Shown here: in pieces, positions 12,001 to 22,485 of the stretch
Numbering within the stretch: the first letter of the stretch is position 1
Layout of the letters: every line of letters begins with the position of its first letter
Position numbers and translations under genes: made by a program
The notes under the pieces: model-generated
Seen by the model: only the letters and a program-made list of their open reading frames with translations
The model's database searches: none
Told to the model about the DNA's origin: nothing
Assembly (NCBI GenBank): GCA_050084515.1
Contig: CM114273.1
Location: 3,410,001-3,474,000 of the forward strand
From: Blasia pusilla
Taxonomy: Eukaryota; Marchantiophyta; Marchantiopsida; Blasiales
Direction: 5' to 3'
DNA: 64,000 nucleotides

Positions 12001-15000
12001 GTTGGTCTTCAAAGTGCACATGGACATTCTCAACATTGACAGCTGGTAAATCAAGCTCCAGTATACCCCCCTTCACCTCTGTGTTCTGAGTTCAAAAAGA
12101 ATCCATTCACTTTTTAGATATCAGAAGAAAATGGATTAGAAGGGACAACTTGTTTAAAGATTTATTCAACCACATGTATTGAAAAACGATGTGCACTTCG
12201 GACTGACCAAAAGAGGAGGGAGTGGCTGAAGAGGAACCTGAATAACAAAGAGAAACTCTGCCAAGAATTTAGCTTGATTTGTCGGCGATTGATGACTGCA
12301 AGCAATCACTTTCTTGAAGAACTGAACTGCAATAGCATTATTTCCAAGAAGAGTGCACAACCTGACAGAGCACAGATCTTGTCAGCCTTTCAAACACATC
12401 AGTGCAAACAACTCTCACTCAAAGAAGAGGTAAAACACACGAAATTTGAACTCCAAAGTCATTAGTCCTCATACAATATTATTGACTGAATGCTAAATTT
12501 ACCACTGATACCAGCGAAAGATAGCTAGCAACTCCACAAAGTCAAGAATGAACAGAACCTCCCAAGATGGAAATGGACGTGATCACTGATATAGTTCCAA
12601 CCCTGATCTCCAAATATACCAAGGGCACTCCTGTATACATAAGTTGCAAGCTTCCTCTGCGCAGCACATTGTTTAGGTGAGAGGATACTCTTTGTGAACA
12701 GGCTAATTGGAAAAAGGCCTCAAAAGTAAAATCAAGAAATCATGATATAATGCTAGCAACAGCCCCTTGTGAACAGATGCATCTGCAACTGTTCATCTTT
12801 TCCTGAGGAAGGTAAAAGATGCGTCTGAGAACCATTGAATCCAATTCTCTCGTCCAGAGTCTAATAACTCTATTGCAAAAAATGCATGGACTAGAAGTGG
12901 ATGATCACACAATGGATGCTGATGAGAATATTAAAAGCATTCCCAATCCTTCTACAAGATGTACAACCAAAAACAGTTGGTCTATATGAATCCCCAATCC
13001 TCTCAACACATAACAGATAAATACAAATTCTCCAACATTGTCACATTCCACTAGACACAAATTATCCTCTTATCCATTCAATGCAATGCACTTCTTTTCA
13101 CCAGATTTCAAAAGCAGCCCTACCTGGCCACAATTGGTGTATTGATTGCCAGCTAGCACAAGATGAAAACCATACTTGCGTAACATAGGTGGTGCAGTGT
13201 GCAAGTAGCAGTAGGCAGCTTGCTCCAATAATAATGCTGCTCGTAAGCTCCCTTCCTTTTCATGTGAAAGAGCACCAGTAAAACGATTATCTGAGTCAGC
13301 TGTTCATAGATCATTAGTGATCGCACATATATAACTGGAGCTTACTCTTCCACCTCTATCAACTTCACGAAACCTTGCACCCTGTACCTCAATAGATGAA
13401 CGAAAGAGAACTACTGCAGCTTCTCGGTATTGTCCCTTGGACTTATGCATCTCTGCCAGCCATAGTGCTGCTCTTATCGCATACTTTGCACATGATGGTC
13501 CACCCTTCTGTGTGGGACCAATGACCACAAATGGTGAGTAAAACCTCCAATAACCAGAAAAGTTGGAACATAACCTATCATACTGGACTTCATGAATCAA
13601 TGATACACCTCCTTAATATTTCTACCACACATCTGTTTAAGTATTCTCTAGCACTCTACCAACTCTGCATTAAGTATTCTCTAGCACTCTACCAATATCC
13701 GGTACTTCCAAGGATCCAACTTCTCAAACTTCACTGATTTGCTGACATTCATTTGAGCTTACATATTTTGAGTACCATGGGTGCTTCACTCTAGGAAGCT
13801 GGAGACTATCATGTAGTGGTGAATGAAGCAAAAGAATTTCTTCAATAATTATTCAGAAGATGGGGGGGAATTTTCTACAGATCCTCCTCCTCATTCACCT
13901 GATAGTAGTTTATGGCTGTTTCCATACAGAGTTCAGACTCTCTCCTAGACTGATCCAGCATAAAAAGTGAAAGTCCAATCATTTCCTGTGGATTCAGACA
14001 CACTGCAAGTAGTAAGCACCCTGACATAGACCTCAGGCCAGATAGTTGATTGTTCAACATCTATGAAACTTCATAAACCCAGAAATACCATGTTTCTGAA
14101 AGGGATCTGTCGGAAACATGAATCCATGCACTTGTCTTCAGACCTACCAACAAAACAATGGTTGCAAGTCAAAAACCACACCTGTACCCCTGCATACCGC
14201 TTCCATGCTTTATCAGTCTTGTAGTCACTTGACAGCAACCGATAGTTGGACAAGGCAAGCTCATAGTCCCGTAACATGAAGGCATAATCGGCTAGAATCC
14301 TGATTTGAGACTCCATGGAACTGAAGGTGTAGCTGCAACCATGGAAAATGAAATAGACAGAAAGAAACTACTCAATTACCTTCAAACAAACGCCTTACCA
14401 CCCCTACATAGATAGTGATTACATGATGTATACCCAATTGATTAAAAGAATTGGTTACCTAAGTCACCTACCTTCATAAGACAGAAACTTTGGGATTACT
14501 ACTATCCCACCTAAAATCCACAGAGCTGCTGTATGCTACCTGAATACAGTCCACAATCATTGTAAAGTTGGACATCCCATTTGCCATTGTCAGGCCCCAC
14601 AGATTAAGAATCCAACCAGTTCAATCTTTCATGCACAGAGGTCCTCATCTGAATAACCTCTATTAAGCATTCACATGTTCCTCTGGATGGCTCCCATGAG
14701 GTCTCAACTCCTAAAAGCACACCCAGTTTGGCACATCCGGGCATACCTCACCTGATATGACCATGTGAACTCTATCCGGATAGCCCAAAGCTATTAAGTC
14801 AGCTGTCCTTGCTCCTAGTGTGATTCCATGGATTTATAAACTTACATTGGCCCGTTGGATACATCAGGAATTTCATCTTTTCCTTTTCGCCACCACAGAT
14901 TCTTTATTTGATTCTTCAAACCTTTCCTTGTTGCTGCCACCTGCAGTTAGAATCCAATGTCCCTGGCTATGAGGTATAGCCTCCATGGTTTCCACACTAC

Positions 15001-18000
15001 TGAAGGTCGGGAACAAGTGGTGTAGACCCAGATCAATAGATGAAGAGACTCAGATGAATCACAAGGACATTTATCAAAAACAGCATATGTAGGAAGCTTT
15101 TGCTGTGAATATTTCTCTGGCATTGTTTAGGAAATCTAAGCCTCAATGTCTTTATGAGCAAAGGTAACTTGAAGAATTCCATGAATGCCTCTGCTACCAT
15201 AAACATCAAATCTAGTTCAAGAAAACAAAAAAGTGTATCTAGTCTGCTCCAGCATACAGATACTGATTCTTGTAATCCCTGGAACGGCCCATAGGAAACG
15301 GTATTGCAAGCCAAGGATTGCATCAAAGATAAGCCAGGATCTTCGCAGAAAGTGGAGCAAAACAGTGTCTTAGGATTAGTAGATTTTCTTTCAAACAATG
15401 TCATCACACTTGCCTGCTGGTAAAGACTTCGAATTTTGAATTCCATGGTTGGTATGATGTGTTTAACTGACAAGTCGAGCACGAAATCTGTCAACTGCAG
15501 AGCAGTAACAAGGATTTAGTGACCAGAACTAATCTTTGTAAATAAAATGCACCTGAAAATACATCACTTTTGCTAGCCTTCCCCTATAAATCAACTGTTA
15601 CAAAATCTGTTCTTATTATTTTGGTCACATACGATTTCTTCTATCACACTCTTTTCTCCAGGATTTCTCGTCCACCCACAGAAAAGGTCCATCAAGTGCT
15701 TTGACACGTTTCCCAACAATATTGAATTTTGCTTGCCTTCTTAGACCATAGAAATTAGTCTTAATTGCAGTAGCAAATACCTCCTCCATGTCAATGTTGT
15801 TGATACAGCAACCTCGCTGTTGTTTTGTTTTCTGATCTTCCTGCAATAAACAAAGCACTCACACATCAGCTACTCTCCACAAATAGAGAAAATTTCAGGT
15901 AAAGCCACTCCAAACAACCTCTTGAAAAGGTGTGGCATTACATCCATGTCTGGAAAGGGAAAAAAGTAGATCGAGCTTCAAGCATATTACTCTCCCATGC
16001 CAACACATTTTACAGAAATCTCAGGCCCACGTTGAAAACTGGCCAAAATTCAGCTAGGACAAGAAAAGACTATTGCAATGCCACACCAGACACAGACCTA
16101 CGTACCGACTTTTCTGTCTCTGGCATGTTGGAAGGATTCAAAGGATGCAACAGATGAGAAGCCCACATGTCCTCGCTTATACCAGGTGCTGCCTCATTTG
16201 AATCTGGTGACCCGGAGTTGATGCACAAAATTCTGCAGTTATTAACTCCAAAGGTGCTCCTCATCTCAAGTAGAATTTCATTAGCCCTGAGACACACTTC
16301 TCTCCATGAATAAGCCAGTGATTATCCAAAAAACCTAGCTTCAAGCTGCTTAAAAGAAATCAACTCAAACCGCACTTCCTTACAAACCACCAATAAACAG
16401 CAGGATTAGCTGTGAACACAAGCATGTATACCTACCGGTCCACAGAGCCTTCCTGGTTATCATGCACCAAGACGTACAACTTCAACAGCTTTGGATCCAT
16501 CGCCCCCTCATTGAAAAGTGCAGGCAGCTGATCTGTACTAAAGAGCTCCACAAACTTGTCTATTGGGTTTTCATCACTGGAAGAAACTGCCTGGATGCCT
16601 GTACACACCAAGGTATTAAAACACATCACAATTTGCAACAAAAACTGTAAGCTTGCCAGCAATTTTGATCCATCTGTCACACTAGAACTACTGAACTACT
16701 TTTTTGTATATAGAATCTGGCCCACATAGAAACTTAGCCAGATTCCCCATTTTCTCTGGGCAGATTAATCCTGGAATGAAAAAACATTGCTGTCCCACAT
16801 TTGAATAACTTCTCACTCACATTCATTTGAGATCTGACTATACCCATGAAATTTTGGGGGACTCACACGCAACAGGATGATCAACAGCCTCATGCTCAGA
16901 AAAGGCTAAAGTTCTCATGAACTCTGTGCTGTATTTTTGAAATGACGGTATCCTCGATTGTGACATCGCAACTGATAGACAACACATTTGAGTTAGCCTC
17001 TTAAAGCAGAATTGACGTATGCAAATCTCCATTAATGTCTTTGGGATACACAGCACATGTTCAGTGTTTCATACAGATCAATTTCTTTTGGAAATGATGT
17101 TCACTTACGCATGTTTGTAAGCTCCAGTTTTTTAGTGTTTCCCTCCAGCTCAACAGACACCTGTTCATTTGTGCTGTTTGCCACTTGCACCAGAAACTCT
17201 TCTGCTATCTGGCAAAAGGTGGTAAAAAATTGATGAGGACATTTGTTTTCAAAAAGGCTGACCATTTGCTTAACTGACATGGTGCTATGACAGTGAAGGC
17301 CCAGCACAGCTAGATAGTTGATGACTTATGATGGAAGAGTTTGTGGATTTTAACCTAGATATCCACAGAAAACTGTTCGGGTTTGCCAGGGTAGTACTGA
17401 AGAAATGTCTAAAGATGGTGAAAGTCTGTCAATAACATTTACTGCTGAAAGGTACCCCTTACCTCTGCCTTTGGCTGACAGATCTCTGAAGAATAAAACA
17501 TTCGGATGTAAAACTCCTGCAACCTGTAAGGTTGCTCACTTGCAGTACGTACCGGAACTGCATCATAGACATCTCCATACATGGTGGATTAAATCACTGA
17601 CGGTAGCTACCCAAACACCTCAACCTTCTATACTACCTAAAGCGTGAGTCGAATTACCCCCAAGCATAGTCAGCAATCTCATTAAGCATAGTACAGTTTG
17701 CATGAACTAGGTTTCCGTACCACATTCTAAACTCTAAGAACTGCTCAACCCTCTATCCGCATGAATGGACTAAACGACTACCATTATGATTGTGCACAAA
17801 GCTTGAATACGACTCAACACCCGTTCTAAGTACTGTAGAGTTTCCCTACAACCTTGTAAACGCTATGAAGTGCTCAAGCCTTTATCCACATGTAGGGACT
17901 ACACAGCTAACATCTGATTGTGCCTAAGTCCGTTTTGAGTGACTAAATGAGGCTCTGTATCTAAACTGGAATACGAAGCGTTTTAGGACATGTACAATTA

Positions 18001-18403
18001 CGAGTAATGTAAGACTGTGAACTGATCTCCAGAGCAGCTTTTCACTAGGATGTCAATACCAAATCACCATTACCATTCTCAACCGATGCAAGCCAGATTC
18101 CACGAATCTATTCCAGCATCACGTTCATTGAGGTGAACCTGGTCTGAACCATCGACATGTGTGAATTTGAGAAGCTTCCACTGGTTCACATTCACTAACC
18201 CATGCACCCACCGTTAAGGAGCGTTTCCCAAAAAGATACGCACCGTTAACATTGGCGAGACTGCAGAATGGCCTCAGCAAATCCACGAAAGTAAGAGAAT
18301 TTTTGCGGCATGACTCCTCCACCTTCGGAGTAGGTAGGACCATCACCACGGGGGCCATCTGCTGGCGCAGACCCTGCGCCAGCGCGAATCCTACCCCTTC
18401 CAT
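1..18403 (-). CDS. TRAPPC8: TRAPPC8/Trs85-like TRAPP III subunit, 28 coding exons, 3' end beyond the window
   Basis: TRAPPC8 (yeast Trs85) is the subunit that defines the TRAPP III complex, which activates Rab1/Ypt1 GTPases in early secretory traffic and autophagy (family knowledge). Spliced minus-strand exons match plant TRAPPC8 end to end: PVVMVLPTPKVEES and VPVRTASEQPYRLQEF near the N-terminus, HEAVDHPVAC, then FSTDQLPALFNEGAMDP, SVKHIIPTMEFKIR, DYAFMLRDYELALSNYR, LLLEQAAYCYLHTAPPMLRKYGFH and HVHFHLGR in the middle, and VSLICNFSAE, GTLKIVGVKWTLSG and WPLWLHAREAG in the C-terminal beta-rich half. About 1,363 codons are placed and every junction keeps phase. The last visible exon is still open at base 1, ending FFAPGIYDL, so only a short tail should be missing. 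The ATG at 18403 is the first in-frame one; the next, at 18358, would begin MAPVV. The protein is unusually divergent from angiosperm TRAPPC8. Confidence 0.93.
2326..2607 (+). repeat. 5' LTR of the copia element, 3'-truncated
   Basis: It aligns without gaps to 6673-6954 and then diverges. It lacks the last 64 bp found in the 3' LTR, and no primer-binding site follows; the gag ATG starts six bases later. A deletion therefore removed the LTR end, the primer site and probably some leader. Confidence 0.9.
2614..3540 (+). pseudogene. copia gag remnant
   Basis: The first part (2614-2835) reads IPKFDGTYFCTWQLRMRLYL, the usual start of copia Gag, then a stop. Gag continues from about 2968 (MKEGDSVTKHVHQFRTLIDQL). 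The zinc knuckle at about 3460-3510 reads CFYCNLQGHHIKDF; the last Cys of the CX2CX4HX4C motif is Phe. Gag would form the virus-like particle. In-frame stops at 2833 and near 2957 make it nonfunctional. Confidence 0.85.
3600..4850 (+). pseudogene. copia protease and integrase region
   Basis: Protease keeps its active-site motif DTGATHHM at about 3630-3650, then hits a stop at 3703. The pre-integrase region ends LWHHR (to 4050). The integrase core shows HTDICGP (first Asp, about 4230), RSDKGGEY (second Asp, about 4425) and QQNGASERKNRTL (Glu, about 4515-4550), spread over two frames. The distal part has PYELWFERKPVLSHLRIFG. Several stops and at least one frameshift are present. Confidence 0.85.
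5390..6685 (+). pseudogene. copia reverse transcriptase and truncated RNase H
   Basis: RT starts WTLVPLPPNQ and runs through QLDVIAAFLYG (first catalytic Asp), SIYGLKQSARMWYER, a stop at 5808, and the intact YVDD box at 5907-5918. RNase H follows from about 6200 (ARPDIAYSVS-like segment, YSDAAYGDN, SWASRKQKSVALSSTESEY). It ends abruptly after CDNQSG, where the family would continue for tens of residues. The remaining sequence passes at once into the purine tract and the 3' LTR, so a deletion removed the end of pol. Confidence 0.88.
6673..7018 (+). repeat. 3' LTR of the copia element (346 bp)
   Basis: Begins TGTTCG right after a purine-rich AGAGTGGGAG tract and ends CACA before the GGATT duplication. 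It is the full-length LTR of this insertion. Confidence 0.9.
10149..10211 (-). other. TRAPPC8: partial tandem copy of TRAPPC8 exon 18 with its own splice sites
   Basis: The copy encodes LFICKFSADSVIKES, parallel to SLICNFSAESVIKES of exon 18 (10352-10242). It has an AG acceptor at 10212-10213 and a GTAAGT donor at 10148, with the same entering and leaving phases as exon 18. Joined after exon 18 it would add 21 codons in frame. However, the gap between the exon 18 donor and this acceptor is only 30 nt, too short for a plant intron, so the two could not both be spliced in the normal way. It may be an alternative exon or a dead duplicate. Confidence 0.6.
10481..10540. repeat. perfect 28-bp inverted repeat with a 4-nt loop
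   Basis: The arms 10481-10508 and 10513-10540 are exact reverse complements (AAAGCTGGGCGGATTCACAC...) separated by TCCC. The hairpin lies in the TRAPPC8 intron between exons 17 and 18, 52 bp from the exon 17 donor. No mismatch is present, so it is recent or maintained. Confidence 0.95.
11118..11325. repeat. 8-bp minisatellite in a TRAPPC8 intron
   Basis: About 25 copies of CACTTGGY with scattered variants (CAGTTGGC, CAGCTGGC). Because the unit is not a multiple of three and carries no stops, all plus frames through it read as an 8-residue repeat such as GHLVTWSL; this is not coding evidence. Confidence 0.93.
13638..13700. repeat. short tandem duplication in a TRAPPC8 intron
   Basis: Two adjacent copies of a ~33-bp unit starting AAGTATTCTCTAGCACTC, ending differently. 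No function is suggested. Confidence 0.8.
15412..15413 (-). other. TRAPPC8: GC donor of a GC-AG intron in TRAPPC8
   Basis: Exon 8 ends with two Gln codons followed directly by GCAAGT on the minus strand. Only this non-canonical GC donor keeps phase 0 into exon 9 (VAATRKGLKN), matching the plant family pattern QQV-ATRKG. The nearby GT (15409-15408) would shift the frame. GC-AG introns with the extended AG|GCAAGT consensus are a known minority class. Confidence 0.75.
18361..18383. repeat. 10-bp hairpin just inside the TRAPPC8 coding start
   Basis: The arms 18361-18370 and 18374-18383 are perfect reverse complements (GCTGGCGCAG) around a 3-nt loop. They lie about 20 nt downstream of the ATG at 18403 and just before the next in-frame ATG at 18358. 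A GC-rich stem here could slow ribosomes or favour one start; this is inference. Confidence 0.6.
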
Positions 18404-19050
18404 CGTCTCCAAATCTGTATCAATCAGGCTTGTTTCGTTGCCATCGTTCCGTTATATCCCTAGATACCTGCAAATAAACCATCAATCTCCTGCTCCGGAA
18501 ATTTGAGGAATTTAATCGCCTAAACTTCATTTACGTCAGCTGCTTTGGAGAGAGGTTCTTACGAAGTGAGACATAGGACCACGCACCCCAAAAAAAAAAA
18601 AATCTCTCCTTCGTTCCTAAGGTACAGCTGACAAATTGATCTGCAATAAACCCTAATTCGTCACCTGAATACGTTAGCTAAACCGTACGATGTGGTGGCA
18701 TCACTTTCTGCAGAATCTGATCTCCAATTTTGAACCTAAATGCATATCCCCAGCTTTTGGATGTTCCTTTCGCCGATTCGACAGTGCCCTGTTCGAAAGT
18801 TTCTGTAAATCTTGAGGAACTTCCTGCGTCCGCTCAAAAATCCGCTAATTTCCGATGTTTCATTCCTGGTACGGATTTCTCATCGATTGTTTCGTCCTCT
18901 ACTTCGCGATCCAAGAAGTGATACATACAAGAGGACTGGGACCAGAACAGGAACCGCGATCGCGGGCAAGGACTCTTCCTTTCCCTTCCCTTCAAATCAG
19001 CTGGGCATATTGCACCGGGGATGGCGGACGCTATACTCGATCAAATAACA
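18404..19050 (-). promoter_or_regulatory. TRAPPC8 5' leader and upstream region
   Basis: Sequence directly upstream of the TRAPPC8 start. It contains a six-codon upstream ORF (18444-18424 on the minus strand) ending 21 bp before the start ATG, and an A-run at about 18590-18602. No convincing TATA box could be assigned, so the transcription start is not determined. Confidence 0.4.
18424..18444 (-). promoter_or_regulatory. upstream ORF of six codons in the TRAPPC8 leader
   Basis: Minus-strand ATG GCA ACG AAA CAA GCC TGA, encoding MATKQA, lies just 5' of the start ATG at 18403. If the transcript begins further upstream, this could dampen main-ORF translation. Its presence in the mRNA depends on an unmapped transcription start. 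Confidence 0.45.
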
Positions 19051-21510
19051 CCATGGAGAGCTCGTTACGGCCTGGGTGGAGGGTTAGAGCACGAAGAAAA
19101 TGTCCTGCAGCACGATCCACAACGCGAATTTCGACTGTAACCGGCAATCGTACCCGCTCAACCCAACCCCCTTCGCTTCCCGCTGGACTCGCTCGGTGCG
19201 CCCTTCACTGCCTTTGCTTCGCTCTCCACTTCCCGGTCTCTCCGAAGAACCGGGCGACCGGCAGATGGACGACCCGCGATCCGGGTCACCCATTATCCTT
19301 GAACGGGTCGAGGGTTTTTCAAAGTGGGGTTTTAAGATCTATCTTCTATGTAAAATATCTAAAAGAGGAAAACAATTAGGAGATTTTATTGTTAAAAAAA
19401 TTTATATTATTAAAAGAGGACGGGGGTTTGGGAATCCACGTGTGTTCATTTTGGCTTTTTATAGTGATGACACGTGTAACACAAGAATTAACATAATCGT
19501 GCGTGCCCGCCCTTTCCTCACGGGCATTATACTAGTGTCATTTGAAGGGGAAAACCCGCCACGTGGGCAACGTAGAGTTTGACAGAAAATGAAGAAGAGG
19601 AGGTTTTTAGATTTCTTCTTTGAATTCTCAATTGCAAATGAAATTCCAAAATCAAAGCGAAATCGTATTCTTACTTGAGTATGGAAAATAAAAACTAGTG
19701 CATGACCACTTTGTGTGACACATCCCAAGATCATACCCTCCATACCATGAGACTTTTTTAAGAGACTTGTGGGGTTTTTTTAACACTTTTATGAGAATCC
19801 AAAATGGAATATACCATGACTTTACGAGAACCAAGAAGCATTCCATTCACTAAACCAAACTTAGAGGGGGTTTCCATAACCATATAATATAGCCCACTCA
19901 ATTTGAATGTAGGGGACTTGATGGGTTTTTTGTGGATCTAGCATAAACCTAGTGAATGTTCTAGTTGTAAGACACAACACAATCATGACAAAGGATTTTC
20001 TTGAGAGGGGAGGTTTGTTTGATGTCTCTAATTGAGACCTAATGGAAAACATTGTCCTAGCTTATCAATGAATCTATGCCACTAGGACAACTATTTTAGG
20101 AGTGTTTGGCAGATTTTGAAAATTTATGTTGCAACATGATTTTGCTATTGACTACTGATGAGCGTAGTGTTATATGTGTTCAATTTCTAGTGTTATATGT
20201 CCAAATGAGCACATAACACTAAACTTAACGATAGGTCTACATAGTAGGCTTTTCAGTATAGCAAAGGAAATCTGTATTATATAGATGATGTTGAAGAATT
20301 TGAATAGCGCTCTTTACGGATATTGTAACTATTAAAAATATGCAAGTGTGAGATGGGAGTTTTGGGATAAGATCCAAAGGTAGGCTCGACCTTCAAACCT
20401 CTCAAATTGAAAAAGCCTAAATTATCTTAGTGCATTTTGAGAATAAATGAAAGTATACTAAGTGTTGGCAATTTAGATCGGATAATGTTCAAAGCTAGCA
20501 ACATTCCCTTCTTTATATATATAAGTGTTGAGGAGGACCCTCTAATCACAACCATTCTATTCCAAACCATGTAGTCTCCTTTTACTAACTAATCATATTT
20601 TGTATTATTTCCATAGACTAGACCGATTTGAGAATATCCTCCCATATACTTGCTCCACTTGACCATATTCCCTCCTATTTAGCATGCTTTATTCACTTGT
20701 ACCATTCCCCTAAGGCATTCAAGTTACTTTGTTTTCTTAACCTTGATCCATTTGTTATATGCTTATCGAGGGTACTTGGAGCTATCACTCTACTTATCTT
20801 TATTGAGCTATCACTCTACTTATCATCATTAATATTTACCCCCTCTATAGTGTTTTTTTAAGGCCAATTTCTGTTTGTTATAGTACTCCTCTAATTTAAG
20901 AAAGAGATTTAATGACAAGGAGGGAAAAATGACGTTTGCACTAACACTAAGAGCAATTTGATAGCCAATAAGTTCACATTGTCATTCTTAGAGACATTTG
21001 AGAACGTTTGGCCTTAAACCAAACAAAACACTCAAGTTTCTATAACTTATTTTTTTTGTGGATATCTTCACTATTATGGGGTTGCTAGGTTAAGTCTTAT
21101 ATTTGATATGTTATTAGTTTAGGAAAGAGAAGGCATATTGGTAGATTTCAATATTGGAGACCTTCTTATAGTTAGACCAAGACAAGAGAGAAGTAGATAT
21201 ATCGTTTGGATGGGACAAAGTTTAGTTGGAGTTGGCACAAGTAGAAATTATAAAATCAAATATTAGCAACCATTGATTTTTTTTTTGACAAGGGAACCTT
21301 GCTCCATGTAAGAGACATTAAATTGGGATGTATTGAGAGAAGAATGAAAAATCAACATTTTATCCATGTAATTTGGTTGTAGCTTCTTTCACTTATCGAA
21401 CATATGTGGTAGTGATGGATTATCAAGTATCCTCGTTGATGGAGCTAATGTTATGAAGTCTAATAAAAAACTTTAGGGCTAACCTAAAATATTGAATGTA
21501 AGACCATTTA
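19051..21510. other. intergenic DNA without a recognised gene
   Basis: 19051-19300 is GC- and CpG-rich with overlapping open frames on both strands but no recognisable protein. From about 19330 the sequence becomes AT-rich. A 20-bp direct repeat (GAGCTATCACTCTACTTATC) occurs twice around 20778-20824. I see no gene, RNA or clear mobile element. Confidence 0.6.
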
Positions 21511-22485
21511 TGTCATCCGCCTACTCTCCTTGAACGTTAATCTTTGTTGTTGCGGACGCGTGGGTTTAGTAGGACACACTCTCAACCCTGATCTACATCC
21601 AAATACCCATTCTCGTTAGTGGGGTCTAGATCAATCAGTGATTCTAACTTTTCGAGTTCTCGACTAAGCCTCTCATCAAGCTCAACCTTCCTAGTTTCAC
21701 AGTTTACAATACATGCAAGTCTCAGAAGACTTGGGACAGACTTTCTGGTGGATTCGAGAACCTCAAACCGCGTCTCGCGCTAACGGTTCCAACTTTTTGA
21801 TAGACATCCAATGAGTCTCTAATCGAGACTCACACAAAATGAATCACGGGTCGGAACCAAAGTGTGGCGTACAAAGTCCACTCCCATGGATCAAGTTTGG
21901 GTTTCGAGTTCCAACGCCAAATTCCCGTTTCATCTCGTGCCCTTGAGACGCCATTTGGTGCTCAAGGTGTGGTTCGTGTTTCAAGACTTCTTGGAGAGAC
22001 TCCCCCCTACAAGTACTTTAGGACATCTTCAAGGTCCCCTTAACTTTAGGTAAGGACAACCGGGCCCCTCAAAGTGGCCTTCAACCCAATTACTCTCACA
22101 TTTGTTTTCGGCCAATATCTCAGTATGTACTTCTGCCTTTGCTCAAATCTTTGATGCGTTGAAAGCATATCAAGATAAGATTTCCAACGCTTGCTTATTT
22201 TTCTTCAACGTATCTTGGGGCTAAATGTTATGGTCTGAAATATATTCAACTTCCCCAAACGCTTGTCGCGTTCCAAAGTTGGTTCTCACCTTTTTGGCAA
22301 CCAACCTTCCAAGACTCAACTCATCTCAAGTCTTGGTTCGCGTTTGCTCTAAGTTTCCTGGTCGCGACCACTAACACATGAAATGCACAACTTTTCGTCT
22401 CTTGTAATTTTCCAATAGACCTTTCCAAAACCCTCTCCAAAGCGCGATCATCACAATGTGAATCCACTTGAGTTCTAATGTTCCG
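21511..22485 (-). repeat. chromovirus-type LTR, 5'-truncated, minus orientation
   Basis: Read on the minus strand it ends AACGTTCAAGGAGAGTAGGC...GATGACA, the same terminus as the solo LTR at 35177-36066. Its body matches 40648-41673. Its 5' part (TGTCGCGACCCTCATAACC...) is missing because the LTR of gypsy copy A begins at 22486. This suggests a truncated LTR, or copy A inserted into it. Confidence 0.8.

Larger units (their letters stand above)
9193..13299 (-). other. TRAPPC8: TRAPPC8 exons 13-21
   Basis: Exons: 13299-13124, 12656-12559, 12361-12238, 12085-11978, 10727-10592, 10352-10242, 9963-9900, 9668-9596, 9378-9193. Exons 13-15 encode the TPR-like region (LRAALLLEQAAYCY, DHVHFHLGR, IACSHQS). 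Exon 16 encodes LELDLPAVNVENVHVHFEDQ. Exon 17 ends CIAGG, and exon 18 continues EIGVDVEFSNPLQ after a shared codon. Exon 19 is an acidic Ser-rich linker. Exon 20 gives TVSDEAFSLKGGEKIV, joining in frame to VRLKVKPLQAGTLKI of exon 21. The 1.25-kb intron 10728-11977 contains the 8-bp minisatellite. Intron 10353-10591 contains the perfect hairpin. The partial exon copy at 10149-10211 lies downstream of exon 18. Confidence 0.88.
13381..18403 (-). other. TRAPPC8: TRAPPC8 exons 1-12
   Basis: Exons read on the minus strand: 18403-18244, 17557-17463, 17208-17109, 16971-16867, 16598-16436, 16286-16106, 15840-15781, 15494-15414, 14940-14846, 14332-14182, 13985-13899, 13507-13381. All have AG acceptors and GT donors except exon 8, whose donor is GC. 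Phases chain without a break. Exon 7 carries GCCINNIDMEE, matching the plant signature before the KHIIP stretch of exon 8. The end of exon 12 is the least certain: a donor at 13354 has the same phase, but it would leave a 54-bp intron, against 81 bp for 13381. Introns longer than 300 bp here (17558-18243, 14941-15413, 14333-14845 and 13508-13898) hold no other feature beyond a short direct repeat at 13638-13700. Confidence 0.88.

Noticed and set aside
15625-15780. Extension of TRAPPC8 exon 7 (reading FATAIKTNFYGLRRQ onward)
   Set aside because: The donor after DMEE and the join to LTDFVLDLS match the family; the extension has no counterpart in it.
18855-19582. Overlapping plus-strand ORFs upstream of TRAPPC8 that could be a divergent gene
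   Set aside because: No recognisable domain; openness follows from GC-rich sequence; no splice pattern or similarity supports them.
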